NCBI RefSeq assembly: GCF_017377395.1 | Contig: NZ_CP061800.1 | Location: 5,477,633-5,541,632, forward strand | Direction of reading: 5' to 3' | Source of the DNA: Desulfonema magnum | GTDB lineage: Bacteria > Desulfobacterota > Desulfobacteria > Desulfobacterales > 4be13 | DNA: 64,000 nt | In this document: positions 35,077 through 44,000 of the stretch, piece after piece | Position numbering within the stretch: the first letter of the stretch is position 1 | Layout of the letters: each line of letters opens with the position of its first letter | The notes under the pieces: generated by a model | Database searches by the model: none | The model's input: the letters and a program-made list of their open reading frames with translations, nothing else | Told to the model about the DNA's origin: nothing | Translations under genes and position numbers: made by a program

Positions 35077-36409
35077 TTCCAAATCCTCAGAAACAGAATA
35101 CAGCCTGAAAATCAGCATCCGGGACTCAGATGATGCCATGCGGCGATCCGAGGATAAATCCGTGCGCATGCCTGAGATTGAGCATCAGTGGCGTGAGATT
35201 GTCGAAAAGATCAATAAAAAGAACTCTGCATCTGTGATCAGAGGGGACATACTGGAAGATCTGATACGAATGGGGCAGGGGGCCTGTGGTGAGTTTTTGA
35301 CACCGGATATCAGAGAAAAACTGCTCACCACCCGTGCCCGATATCTGATTCTGGAAGTGGATGCGGATCTGGTTCATCTCCCGTGGGAACTGCTTTATCT
35401 GAACGGAGCATTTCTCTGTGAGCGGTTCAGCATGGGCAGAATTCCCGGGACTTATCAGAAAACCCCGCTGGTTGAGCCGCGTGTGCTGAACAAGCCTCTG
35501 GATATGTGGATAGTGGCTGACCCGCGCGGAGACCTGCCCGAAGCCGAGGCAGAAGGGGAGATGCTGTGTGAGTATATGGATCAGATGAATCTTGAGGAAC
35601 CTCTGGTATATGCTGATCTTGCAACAAGCGTGGGGCCGGATGATGTCAGGGAAAAAATAAAGCAATATGATCTGGTTCATTTCGCAGGTCATGCCACCTA
35701 TCATCCGGAACGTCCCGGACAAAGCGGATGGCGTCTGACCCATGGGAATTTCACGGCCAGTGATATTTATGAGACCGCTGTGGGCAAAGCCATGCCCGCC
35801 CTTGTGTTTTCCAATGCGTGCCAGTCTGCCAGCACTGCGAAATGGGAGCGTTCAGAGGGAAAGTCCCAGGATGAACCTTTTGGATTGGCCAATGCGTTTA
35901 TGCTGGCAGGAACAAAGCATTATTTGGGCACGTCATGGGAGATTAAAGACAAGCCGGGCAGTGATTTTGCCCGGTCGTTTTATGAAAGTCTGCTCTTGGG
36001 AAACACCGTGGGGGAGTCTGTCCGGCTGGCAAGGGACAGGCTGAAACAAAGCGGGAACAATGATTCCTGGGCAGGTTATGTGCTGTACGGGGATCCGAGA
36101 ATCAGCTATCTGGGTAAAACCGAGGACAAGGATTGGATAAAATTGCAGATCAGTGTCGGGGCAAAATCTCATATCGTCACTTCGGAACAATCGCCACCGG
36201 AAACAGCCCCCACATCTTCATCCAATCCTGTCACTCCTTCTGATACCCAACAACATTCGCCATTCATCCTGAATCTGAATCACTATCTTGTCGTGTCTGT
36301 GATCCTTATCGGATTAATGGCGGGATTTATTGGATATGCCCTGTTCAATTCCGGGGGGATAATCATCCGCCAAAAGAACCCGGCTGTCCAGTCCCCCCGG
36401 CTGATGTGA
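35069..36409 (+). CDS. Membrane-anchored CHAT-domain caspase-like protease
   Basis: A 446-residue protein from the ATG at 35069 (an in-frame ATG at 35048 would add 7 residues). The CHAT domain spans ~70-345. It has LILEVDADLVHLPWELLY, the catalytic His in LVHFAGHATYH (His208), the catalytic Cys in ALVFSNACQSAS (Cys251), and the closing WAGYVLYGDPRISYLG. Both catalytic residues are present. A Ser/Thr/Pro linker leads to one membrane helix near the C-terminus (~407-430, VVSVILIGLMAGFIGYALF), so the protease domain should face the cytoplasm. It is co-translated with the anti-sigma factor upstream and a FlgT-like protein downstream (GTGA overlap). In the type III-E Craspase system a CHAT protease cleaves Csx30, which holds an ECF sigma factor; a similar logic is inferred here. 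Confidence 0.88.
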   Translation: MSNSKSSETEYSLKISIRDSDDAMRRSEDKSVRMPEIEHQWREIVEKINKKNSASVIRGDILEDLIRMGQGACGEFLTPDIREKLLTTRARYLILEVDADLVHLPWELLYLNGAFLCERFSMGRIPGTYQKTPLVEPRVLNKPLDMWIVADPRGDLPEAEAEGEMLCEYMDQMNLEEPLVYADLATSVGPDDVREKIKQYDLVHFAGHATYHPERPGQSGWRLTHGNFTASDIYETAVGKAMPALVFSNACQSASTAKWERSEGKSQDEPFGLANAFMLAGTKHYLGTSWEIKDKPGSDFARSFYESLLLGNTVGESVRLARDRLKQSGNNDSWAGYVLYGDPRISYLGKTEDKDWIKLQISVGAKSHIVTSEQSPPETAPTSSSNPVTPSDTQQHSPFILNLNHYLVVSVILIGLMAGFIGYALFNSGGIIIRQKNPAVQSPRLM

Positions 36410-37146
36410 GAAAAGCTTTTGAGGAAATAAACAGGAAAAAAAAGCAACGGATTGATGAACTGTGGCGTCAGTATATGAAATTTGCAGATACTCCGGCACC
36501 TTCTGCTGATGAATGGACATCCTCGCCGCTGACCATCGCATGTGTTTATAATGTGCATATTCCTTTTTTAAATCTTATCACCAGCGTCATGGGGAGTCAG
36601 ATAAAAAAGACGTCTTTCAAATTGCTGCATCGGCGGTCTTTTGATGCTATTCTGGAAGAACTGATTCGGGGGATAGAGACCGGCCAGTTACGGGCAGGAT
36701 TGAAAATGCCTGCGTATCTTCTTTTTATCCAGGAAAATCAGTGTGATTCACAACCCCTTGTCCTAATGGAACTTGTCAGAACAGAAACAGGAGAATCCAT
36801 TGATTTCTTTTATGAAATTGTGAAACAAGACACACCGCTGATGAAACAGGGGGCAAGACTTTCCCAAAATCTCTTAAACACCCTTAAAAAGATTAATGAT
36901 GTCCCTGTACGGGGCAGAATTTTGGAAATAAAGGATAACCAAATTATCCTGAATATCGGATCAGATCACGGTGTCAGGATCGGTCAGTTGTTCCAAGTGG
37001 TTGACAAAGACGTGCTTTTGGAAATTGGGGCCATAAAAGGAAATGACAGAAACAGCGTTGCCCGTGTGAAAGCAGGGGATGTTATTCCGGAGCCGGCATG
37101 GAAGATAGAAGCGATCCGGCCGGAGCAGGCAAATAAGGTTTTGTGA
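36406..37146 (+). CDS. CsgG/FlgT-C-like protein of the CHAT operon
   Basis: A 246-residue protein starting at GTG (36406), whose bases overlap the CHAT stop codon. No signal peptide is seen. Residues ~40-160 resemble a CsgG-like fold (LTIACVYNVHIPFLNLITSV ... SFDAILEELIRGI ... VLMELVRTETGESIDFFYEI). Residues ~165-235 resemble the FlgT C-terminal barrel (VRGRILEIKDNQIILNIGSD-HGVRIGQLFQVV). The first gene of the cluster ends with a similar pair of domains, so the two may be paralogous modules placed on either side of the membrane. The exact function is unknown; a scaffold or sensor role is inferred. Confidence 0.6.
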   Translation: MRKAFEEINRKKKQRIDELWRQYMKFADTPAPSADEWTSSPLTIACVYNVHIPFLNLITSVMGSQIKKTSFKLLHRRSFDAILEELIRGIETGQLRAGLKMPAYLLFIQENQCDSQPLVLMELVRTETGESIDFFYEIVKQDTPLMKQGARLSQNLLNTLKKINDVPVRGRILEIKDNQIILNIGSDHGVRIGQLFQVVDKDVLLEIGAIKGNDRNSVARVKAGDVIPEPAWKIEAIRPEQANKVL

Positions 37147-37149
37147 TTT

Positions 37150-37212
37150 TCTAAATAAAAGTTTCAAAATTATTCCTAACACTTAACACTTAACACCTAA
37201 CACTTTTATATA
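37150..37212. repeat. Heptamer element (TAACACT)n, third large copy
   Basis: AAAGTTTCAAAATTATTCCT followed by four heptamers and CTTTTATATAAA, directly downstream of the CHAT operon. The rest of the gap to 37372 holds no recognised feature. Confidence 0.75.
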
Positions 37213-37372
37213 AAAAAATGTCCTCAATAACCGAAATTTTCTATTTTAATAAAATGAGGGGATATTTGTCTGTTTGTCCGAACCCTGATGAAAGGATTAA
37301 GGGATTTTTCATGATTAAGAACAAAAGTACAAGGAAGCCGGATAAGAAAAGGAAAAAAATTCCCCAAGCCTC

Positions 37373-37461
37373 TGAACCACAGATTAACACGGATTAATAA
37401 CCAGATATCTCAGATTAAAAAATCAGTGAAATCCGAGTAATCTGTAAAAATCCGTGGTTCA
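37373..37461. repeat. Single TGAACCAC palindrome before the first AAA/nuclease gene
   Basis: TGAACCACAGATTAACACGG ... AAATCCGTGGTTCA, ending 25 bp before the start codon. Confidence 0.85.
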
Positions 37462-37485
37462 AACACGCTAAAAAAGGAAAAAAAC

Positions 37486-39081
37486 ATGCGTAAATTTTCA
37501 TCTTACGGACCTGTAAATACCAAACTTCATTATTATGTGCCTCGGAAAGCACTTATTGACAAAGGTTACAATCAGTTAATCGGCGATGAGCCTGACGAGG
37601 GAGGCCATTACATCACTGTCTGGGCTTCCAGACAATGCGGCAAAACATGGATTATGAACAAGGTGTTCCACAGATTGAGAAAAGATGAGCGGTTTCATGT
37701 GATCAAGTTAGAATTAGAATCCCTGAAAAACGAAAACAATGTGAATGATATCGTAAATGCCATTGCAGATGAACTTGCCGATGAACTGGATAATGATGCT
37801 GTTCATGCCGACTCATTGAAAACATTTGAGAATGTTTTCAGAAAAAATATTCTGGGTAAGCCCCTGATTCTTATCCTTGATGAATTCGATGCCTTGCCAG
37901 AGGACGCAATCAGCGGCATAGCCAGTGTGTTTCGGAATATCTATATCCACAGACAAAATGATCCAAAGCCTGCATGGGAAAAGAAATACCTTCTTCACGG
38001 TGTCGCACTCATTGGTGTCCGAAGTGTTCTTGGCATTGAAAACGTCAAAGGCTCGCCATTTAATATCCAGCGCAGTCTGCATATTCCCAATCTGAAGCCC
38101 GAGGAAACAGAATCCATGTTCAGATGGTACGAGCAGGAGAGTGGCAGAAAGGTGGAACAGGAGGTTATTGACCGGATATTTTACGAGACTCAGGGACAGC
38201 CGGGGCTGGTGTCATGGTTCGGCGAGCTGCTGACCGAGGGATATGAGAGCTATGAGCCGGATCCTGAAAAAACGGTCACTGTGAGCGATTTTGAAGAAGT
38301 TTATTCGGATGCCGTGGATGCGCTGCCCAATAATAATATTCTGAACATCATCAGCAAAGCAAGGCAGGAGCCGTATAAGGAACTGACTCTCGAATTGTTC
38401 AGAACCTCTGAAAAGGTTCCTTTCAAGTTTGACAATCCCAGACTGAACTTTCTTTATATGAACGGCGTGGTGACCCGGGAGAAGTCCCGGGGAAAAAATT
38501 ATGTCAGGTTCCCCTGTCCGTTTGTTCAGAAACGCCTGTTCAACTATTTTTCCCATGAGCTTTTTCCGAATATGGGAACCATTTATGAGCCTTTCGAGGA
38601 TACCGATGACATCGTAACAGAGTACACGCTGAACGTGAAAAATCTCATGGGGCGATATGAAAAGCATCTGCAAAAGAACCGGGACTGGATGCTGAGGGAC
38701 GCGCCGAGGCGCAGCGACCTGAGAATTTACGAGGCAGTGTTTCATTTCAATCTTTACGAATATCTGGTGCGTTTTTTCGGAAGCTATGACACCAAAGTCT
38801 GGCCCGAATTTCCCACAGGCAACGGAAAAGTGGATATTCTCATCGAACATGGCGAGAAACTTTATGCGCTGGAGTTGAAAAGCTATAAGGACAAACCCGC
38901 ATACCGCATGGCATTGGACCAGGCCGTACAATATGGAAAGGAACTGAGTCTGAACGTCATTTATCTGGTGGTGTTCGTGGAACATATTAATGACAAATAC
39001 CGGCACAAGTATGAAAGAGATTATCCGGATAAAAATACCGGCGTGACGGTCGTGCCAGTGTTTGTGGCAACGGGGAACTGA
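37486..39081 (+). CDS. AAA ATPase fused to a PD-(D/E)XK nuclease-like domain (copy 1)
   Basis: A 531-residue protein. The N-terminal AAA-like ATPase has a Walker A motif ASRQCGKT (47-54) and Walker B LILILDEFDAL (Asp132, Glu133). A helical/winged-helix middle (~200-400) follows. The C-terminal PD-(D/E)XK fold has GNGKVDILIE (Asp450) and ALELKSYKD (Glu463, Lys465). The family is abundant in filamentous Desulfobacterota and cyanobacteria and is usually annotated as AAA-like domain protein. Whether the nuclease part cuts DNA is unknown, although the D...ExK residues are present. A second copy lies 5.5 kb downstream in the same orientation with long blocks of near identity. The stop codon TGA is the first three bases of a TGAACCAC repeat. 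Possible roles are defence or genome conflict, inferred from the family. Confidence 0.8.
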   Translation: MRKFSSYGPVNTKLHYYVPRKALIDKGYNQLIGDEPDEGGHYITVWASRQCGKTWIMNKVFHRLRKDERFHVIKLELESLKNENNVNDIVNAIADELADELDNDAVHADSLKTFENVFRKNILGKPLILILDEFDALPEDAISGIASVFRNIYIHRQNDPKPAWEKKYLLHGVALIGVRSVLGIENVKGSPFNIQRSLHIPNLKPEETESMFRWYEQESGRKVEQEVIDRIFYETQGQPGLVSWFGELLTEGYESYEPDPEKTVTVSDFEEVYSDAVDALPNNNILNIISKARQEPYKELTLELFRTSEKVPFKFDNPRLNFLYMNGVVTREKSRGKNYVRFPCPFVQKRLFNYFSHELFPNMGTIYEPFEDTDDIVTEYTLNVKNLMGRYEKHLQKNRDWMLRDAPRRSDLRIYEAVFHFNLYEYLVRFFGSYDTKVWPEFPTGNGKVDILIEHGEKLYALELKSYKDKPAYRMALDQAVQYGKELSLNVIYLVVFVEHINDKYRHKYERDYPDKNTGVTVVPVFVATGN

Positions 39082-39350
39082 ACCACAGATTTTCGCAAAT
39101 TACCCGGATTCCGCTGATTTTAAAAAGTCCATGTCATCCGTTCAATCTGAGCAAATCCGTGGTTCGGAACTTTGAACCACGGATTTACATGGATTACCCG
39201 GATTTCTCAGATTAAAAAATCCGTGCAATCCGTTCAATCTGAGCAAATCTGTGGTTCGGAACTTTGAACCACGGATTTACACGGATTACCCGGATTTCTC
39301 AGATTAAAAAATCCGTGCAATCCGTTCAATCTGAGCAAATCCGTGGTTCG
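39079..39350. repeat. Cluster of three ~90-bp TGAACCAC palindromes
   Basis: Three tandem units (TGAACCACAGATTTTCGC..., then two nearly identical TGAACCACGGATTTACA... units). The first unit supplies the stop codon of the AAA/nuclease gene. Confidence 0.9.
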
Positions 39351-39468
39351 GAATTTTGTATAAAAATAAATATCATAATAAAAACAGAAGATTAATTCTG
39401 GAAATCTTTTAATCCTTTCATCAAAGTTCAGACAAATATTCATGTTTAAAATTTTTTGTTAATTTTTT

Positions 39469-39511
39469 TATAAGAAAAAATTTTATCCTGCATATTTATT
39501 ATATCAAGGGG
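39469..39511 (+). promoter_or_regulatory. Shared promoter-like element (copy e), upstream of the FadL/PorV-like gene
   Basis: TATAAGAAAA, 22-base spacing to CATATTTATT, then AAGGGGGGAG. It lies ~122 nt before the start codon. Confidence 0.6.
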
Positions 39512-39632
39512 GGAGGGAATTTTTATTTTTCACAGACTTCAAATGTATAGTCGCCTATTTATATGATATGAGAGAATGAAATCTTTTCTTAAAATTTTTT
39601 ATAAAAAAATACAAATGATAAGGAATGTTATA

Positions 39633-40973
39633 ATGACAAAAAAAAACCTTTTTGTGAAAAAAATGCTTGTGATTCTTGTGATGTTATTAACAGCGCTTTC
39701 AGCGTCAGCTTATGGCGCTGAGGTTGAGATTCCGTCATCTTTCAATCCGGTGGGTTCGGGGGCAAGGGCACTTGGCATGGGGGGCGCATTTATTGCCGTG
39801 GCAGACGATGCCACCGCTGCTTCATGGAACCCCGGGGGGCTGACCCAACTGAGACTTCCGGAATTTTCCGTTGTGGGCTCTTTTTATCATCGGGGAGAGG
39901 ATATTGAATTCGGAACCAATCCTGAAGCGGATGGCTCCCACAGCATTTCAGACAACAACATCAACTACCTGAGCGCAACCTATCCGTTTGAGCTTTCTGA
40001 AAAAAATATGGTTGTCTCATTAACCTATCAGCATCTTTATGATTTTAATCGGGAGTGGGCGTTTCTTCTACAAAAGAACATAGATGACGAAATTTCTGAT
40101 AATTATTGGGATTACCAACAAACAGGAAGTCTGACGGCTCTTGGTCTTTCCTACTGTATTCGGGTTGTTCCGCAGCTTTCATTGGGTTTTACTTTGAATT
40201 TCTGGAATGATGATCTGAGTCCTAACAGTTGGGAAGAAAAATACCGAAAGACAAGCTCAGGCACAGATGAGGAAATGCAATTTTTTGAAAATGTTTCAAA
40301 AAATGAGGAACATGTGTTTAGCGGATTTAATTTCAATTTAGGCTTTCTTTGGCAGATAAACTATAAATGGACTATCGGAGGTGTTATCAAATCACCATTT
40401 AAGGCAGATATAGAACATAAGTTTGAGAGAAAAGCAGAACTTCTTTATCCTCTGTTTGATGAAAAAGCAGTGACGGAACAAAATCATGTGTGGGATGAAG
40501 AAATAAAAATGCCCATGTCATACGGGTTGGGGATTGTTTATAATGTCTCGGAGAATTTTTCCATATCAGGAGATATTTACAGAACTGAATGGGATGACTG
40601 TGTTTATAAGGATTATGAGGGCAATGAAACAAGTCCTTTTACGGGGCGAGACACTAATGAATCAGATATATCCCCCACTCATCAAATCCGAATAGGTGGT
40701 GAATATCGCTTTATAGATAAAGACAAAGGATATCTTATTCCCATAAGAGCCGGAGTACTTTATGATCCTGGTCCGGCCGAAGGCAATTCTGATGATTTTT
40801 ATGGAATTGCTGTAGGTTTGGGTTTTACCAAAAATAAATGGTTTTCTTTAGACCTTGCCTATCAGTATCGTTTCGGCAATGAGGTCGGAGAAGCTTTGGC
40901 AAAGGAATTCCTATTTTCCGAAGATGTGAATGAACACATGGTTTATATTTCCATGATTTGGTATAAATTTTAA
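39633..40973 (+). CDS. Outer-membrane beta-barrel protein, FadL/PorV-like
   Basis: A 446-residue protein from the ATG at 39633. I prefer this start because it follows AAGGA at a suitable distance and gives a clean signal peptide (MTKKNLFVKKMLVILVMLLT..., ending ASAYGA); the open frame extends 19 codons upstream. The mature N-terminus has GSGARALGMGGAFIAVADDA-TAASWNPGGL, the signature of FadL/TodX long-chain transporters and PorV-like barrels. It has alternating amphipathic strands throughout and ends in a terminal aromatic (WYKF). FadL-like proteins import hydrophobic substrates, while PorV-like ones act in type IX secretion; the sequence does not decide. It is followed after 28 bp by the MopE-type secreted protein gene, probably in the same operon. 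Confidence 0.8.
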   Translation: MTKKNLFVKKMLVILVMLLTALSASAYGAEVEIPSSFNPVGSGARALGMGGAFIAVADDATAASWNPGGLTQLRLPEFSVVGSFYHRGEDIEFGTNPEADGSHSISDNNINYLSATYPFELSEKNMVVSLTYQHLYDFNREWAFLLQKNIDDEISDNYWDYQQTGSLTALGLSYCIRVVPQLSLGFTLNFWNDDLSPNSWEEKYRKTSSGTDEEMQFFENVSKNEEHVFSGFNFNLGFLWQINYKWTIGGVIKSPFKADIEHKFERKAELLYPLFDEKAVTEQNHVWDEEIKMPMSYGLGIVYNVSENFSISGDIYRTEWDDCVYKDYEGNETSPFTGRDTNESDISPTHQIRIGGEYRFIDKDKGYLIPIRAGVLYDPGPAEGNSDDFYGIAVGLGFTKNKWFSLDLAYQYRFGNEVGEALAKEFLFSEDVNEHMVYISMIWYKF

Positions 40974-41001
40974 CAATTTTACTTAAAAGGAGAATAAAAA
41001 A

Positions 41002-44000
41002 ATGAGGAGCAAAACTTTGATTTTTTGGAGTTTTTTTGTATTGTATCTTTTAATCTCAATTTCTTTGCCTTGCTTTGCTCAGATAAGTCCTGACATCTAC
41101 GAGGAAGACAACAGCCGCTACCAGGCACGAATAATTACTGTGGATAGCGATAAAGCTCAACGCCATAATTTCCATACACAAGGAGATGAGGATTGGGTGG
41201 TATTTGAGGCAAAGAAAGAGGATCAGGATATTTGTAATGGTTCTTGTACTTATACCATCAGGGTAACACCACTATATAATCTGGGAGATGATTGCGACCT
41301 CAAATTTGAGATTTATGACACGGATGGCAGAACACTCATGCTTAAAGAAGAAGCAGTAAATGACAGAGGCAAGGGCGATTATGAATCTCATGATTGGGAC
41401 TGCCCGAAAGATGGCGATTACTATGTGAGAATATTAAATAACGGCGATTTTGGCACCAGTATGGAGTACGAGATTGAGATAAATATAATGGATGCTGGCG
41501 AGTTTGAAGAGGTGAAAATTAAGGGGTATGTGTATGATCGCGCTTGTAATGAAAGAATTCCCGGAGCAACGATTCAGATAAAAAAAGGGGGTATTCTTAT
41601 TTCGGAGGTTAAAAGTTTAGATTTAGGTGGTGAGGAAAGCCATGAAAAGTTTTATTCTAAATGGATGGGTTTCTATTTTACAACATCGCTTGATTTAGGC
41701 AAATACACAATTAGAGCCTATGCCGATGGTTATAAAGATGAGCCTGAACAAGAATTTGACTTTATCGAAAAAGGTAAAAAAATATTTGATATATATATGG
41801 ATCCCATAGACCCCGCCTGTGATACTCCTGAGTGGTTCGCAGATCCAGACGGCGATGGAAAGGGTATCAACAATCCACCTACCAAAGTTAAGAGACGTTC
41901 TCGACCCACAGGTTATGTGGATAACTGCGATGATAAAATTTATTTGGATAATGATGGCGACGGATACGGTGATCCGAATAATGAATGGCAGAATTCTGAA
42001 ATATGCCATAATTGTGTAGAAGATAACACGGACTGCGATGATAATGATTCAGATGCGTTTCCCGGTCAGAAGTGGTATAAGGATGCAGATGATGATTTAT
42101 ATTCGGATGGCACAACCAAAAATTCATGTGAAAAACCTGCTGAATATTATAAGCCTGAATCAGAATTGGAGGAGATATCATGCGACTGTGATGATAATGA
42201 CCCTGATATTCAGGAGTGTACTTGGTATAAGGATACAGATAATGACGGATATTCGGACCATCCAGTCTCTATAACTCAAACCTCATGTGCAAAACCTGAA
42301 GGGTATAAAATTCAGTCAGAACTGACAGGCTCAGGTGACTGTGACGACACCGATAAAAATGAGCATCCCGGCCAGACTTGGTATAAAGATACGGATAATG
42401 ACGGATATTCGAATGGCACAACCGATACCACTTCATGTGAAAGACCTGCTGGCTATAAAATTCAGTCAGAACTGACAGGCTCAGGTGACTGTGACGACAC
42501 TGATAAAAATGAGCATCCTGATCAGACTTGGTATAAAGATACGGATAATGACGGATATTCGGATGGCACAACCAAAAATTCATGTGAAAGACCTGCTGGC
42601 TATAAGCTTCAATCGGAGTTGAAAGGCTTAGATGACTGTGACGACACTGATAAAAATGAACATCCCGGTCAGACTTGGTATAAGGATACGGATGATGACG
42701 GATATTCAGATGGTACGACTGATAACACCTCATGTGAAGGACCTGCCAAGCATAAAATCCAATCGGAGTTGAAAGGCTTGGACGACTGCGATGACGGAGA
42801 ATCATCGGTTCATCCGGGAGCAACGGAAATCTGCGGTGATGGCATTGATCAGGATTGCAAAAATGGTGATCTTCTTTGTCCCACAACGACCAGACCTACG
42901 ACAACTACAACAACGACCACAACAACTACAAGCACTACAACCACAACTACAACTACAACTACAACTACAACATGTCCTACTTGGTATATGGATGAAGATA
43001 AAGATGGACATGGTAATCGAAATAAGTCCAGACCAGATTGCGGGCAGCCTCATGGTTATGTTGAAAATGACGATGACTGCGACGATAGTGATCCCTTAAT
43101 CCCCGGTGCTGAGGAACTTTGTTGCAATGGGAAGGATGACAACTGTAACGGGCAGGTTGATGAGGGGTGTTGTAAAGTCTGCGAAAACTATTGCCTGGAT
43201 ACCGACGGTGACGGATATGGCGATCCGAATAACACCAAGGAGTCCTGTACGCAACCTGATGGTTATGTTGAAAATTGCGATGATTGCGATGACTCCGATC
43301 CTGACCTTCCGACTAATTATTGCCTCGATGCCGACAAAGACGGATATGGCGATCCGAATAACACCAAGGAGTCCTGTACGCAACCTGATGGTTATGTTGA
43401 AAATTGCGATGATTGCGATGACTCCGATCCTGACCTTCCGACTAATTATTGCCTCGATGCTGACGAGGACGGACACGGTGATAAGAATAGTGATTCCAAA
43501 TTAGCTTGTACGCGGCCTGATGGTTATGTGGAAAGTTGTGATGACTGCAATGATTCTGATCCGGAGGTTCCTGGTCCTGAAATTTTTAATGACAAAGATG
43601 ATGACTGTGATGATGAGATTGATGAATGTGCAGAAGATAGTTCTAAGCAAGAGCCAAACATCGTCACATTAAACACCGAAAAATCTCAGTGTCATAATTT
43701 TCATGCTCCTGAGGATGAGGACTGGTTTGTGTTCTACGGACTTTCCAGCCAGTCTTATACAATCGAGGTAAGCGATCCGGAAGAAGATTGCGATCCTGTA
43801 ACAGAGCTTTATGATGCTGACAGAACATCGGTCATTGTTCCTGTCAATAAGGAGGAGGAGGGCCAAGCTGAAACTTGTGCCTGGACATGCGCTAAAGACG
43901 GTCTTTACTATGTAAAGGTAAAGAATTCCAATTCAGATGTTCTGGGCTATCGCACGGAGTATCGTTTGCAGATATTCAGACCTCATTCCTGTGTTACCAG

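Noticed and set aside
36406..37146. Reading the gene after CHAT as a C-terminal continuation of the CHAT protein by frameshift
   Set aside because: The GTGA overlap is a normal coupled start, and the CHAT protein already ends in a membrane helix and basic tail.
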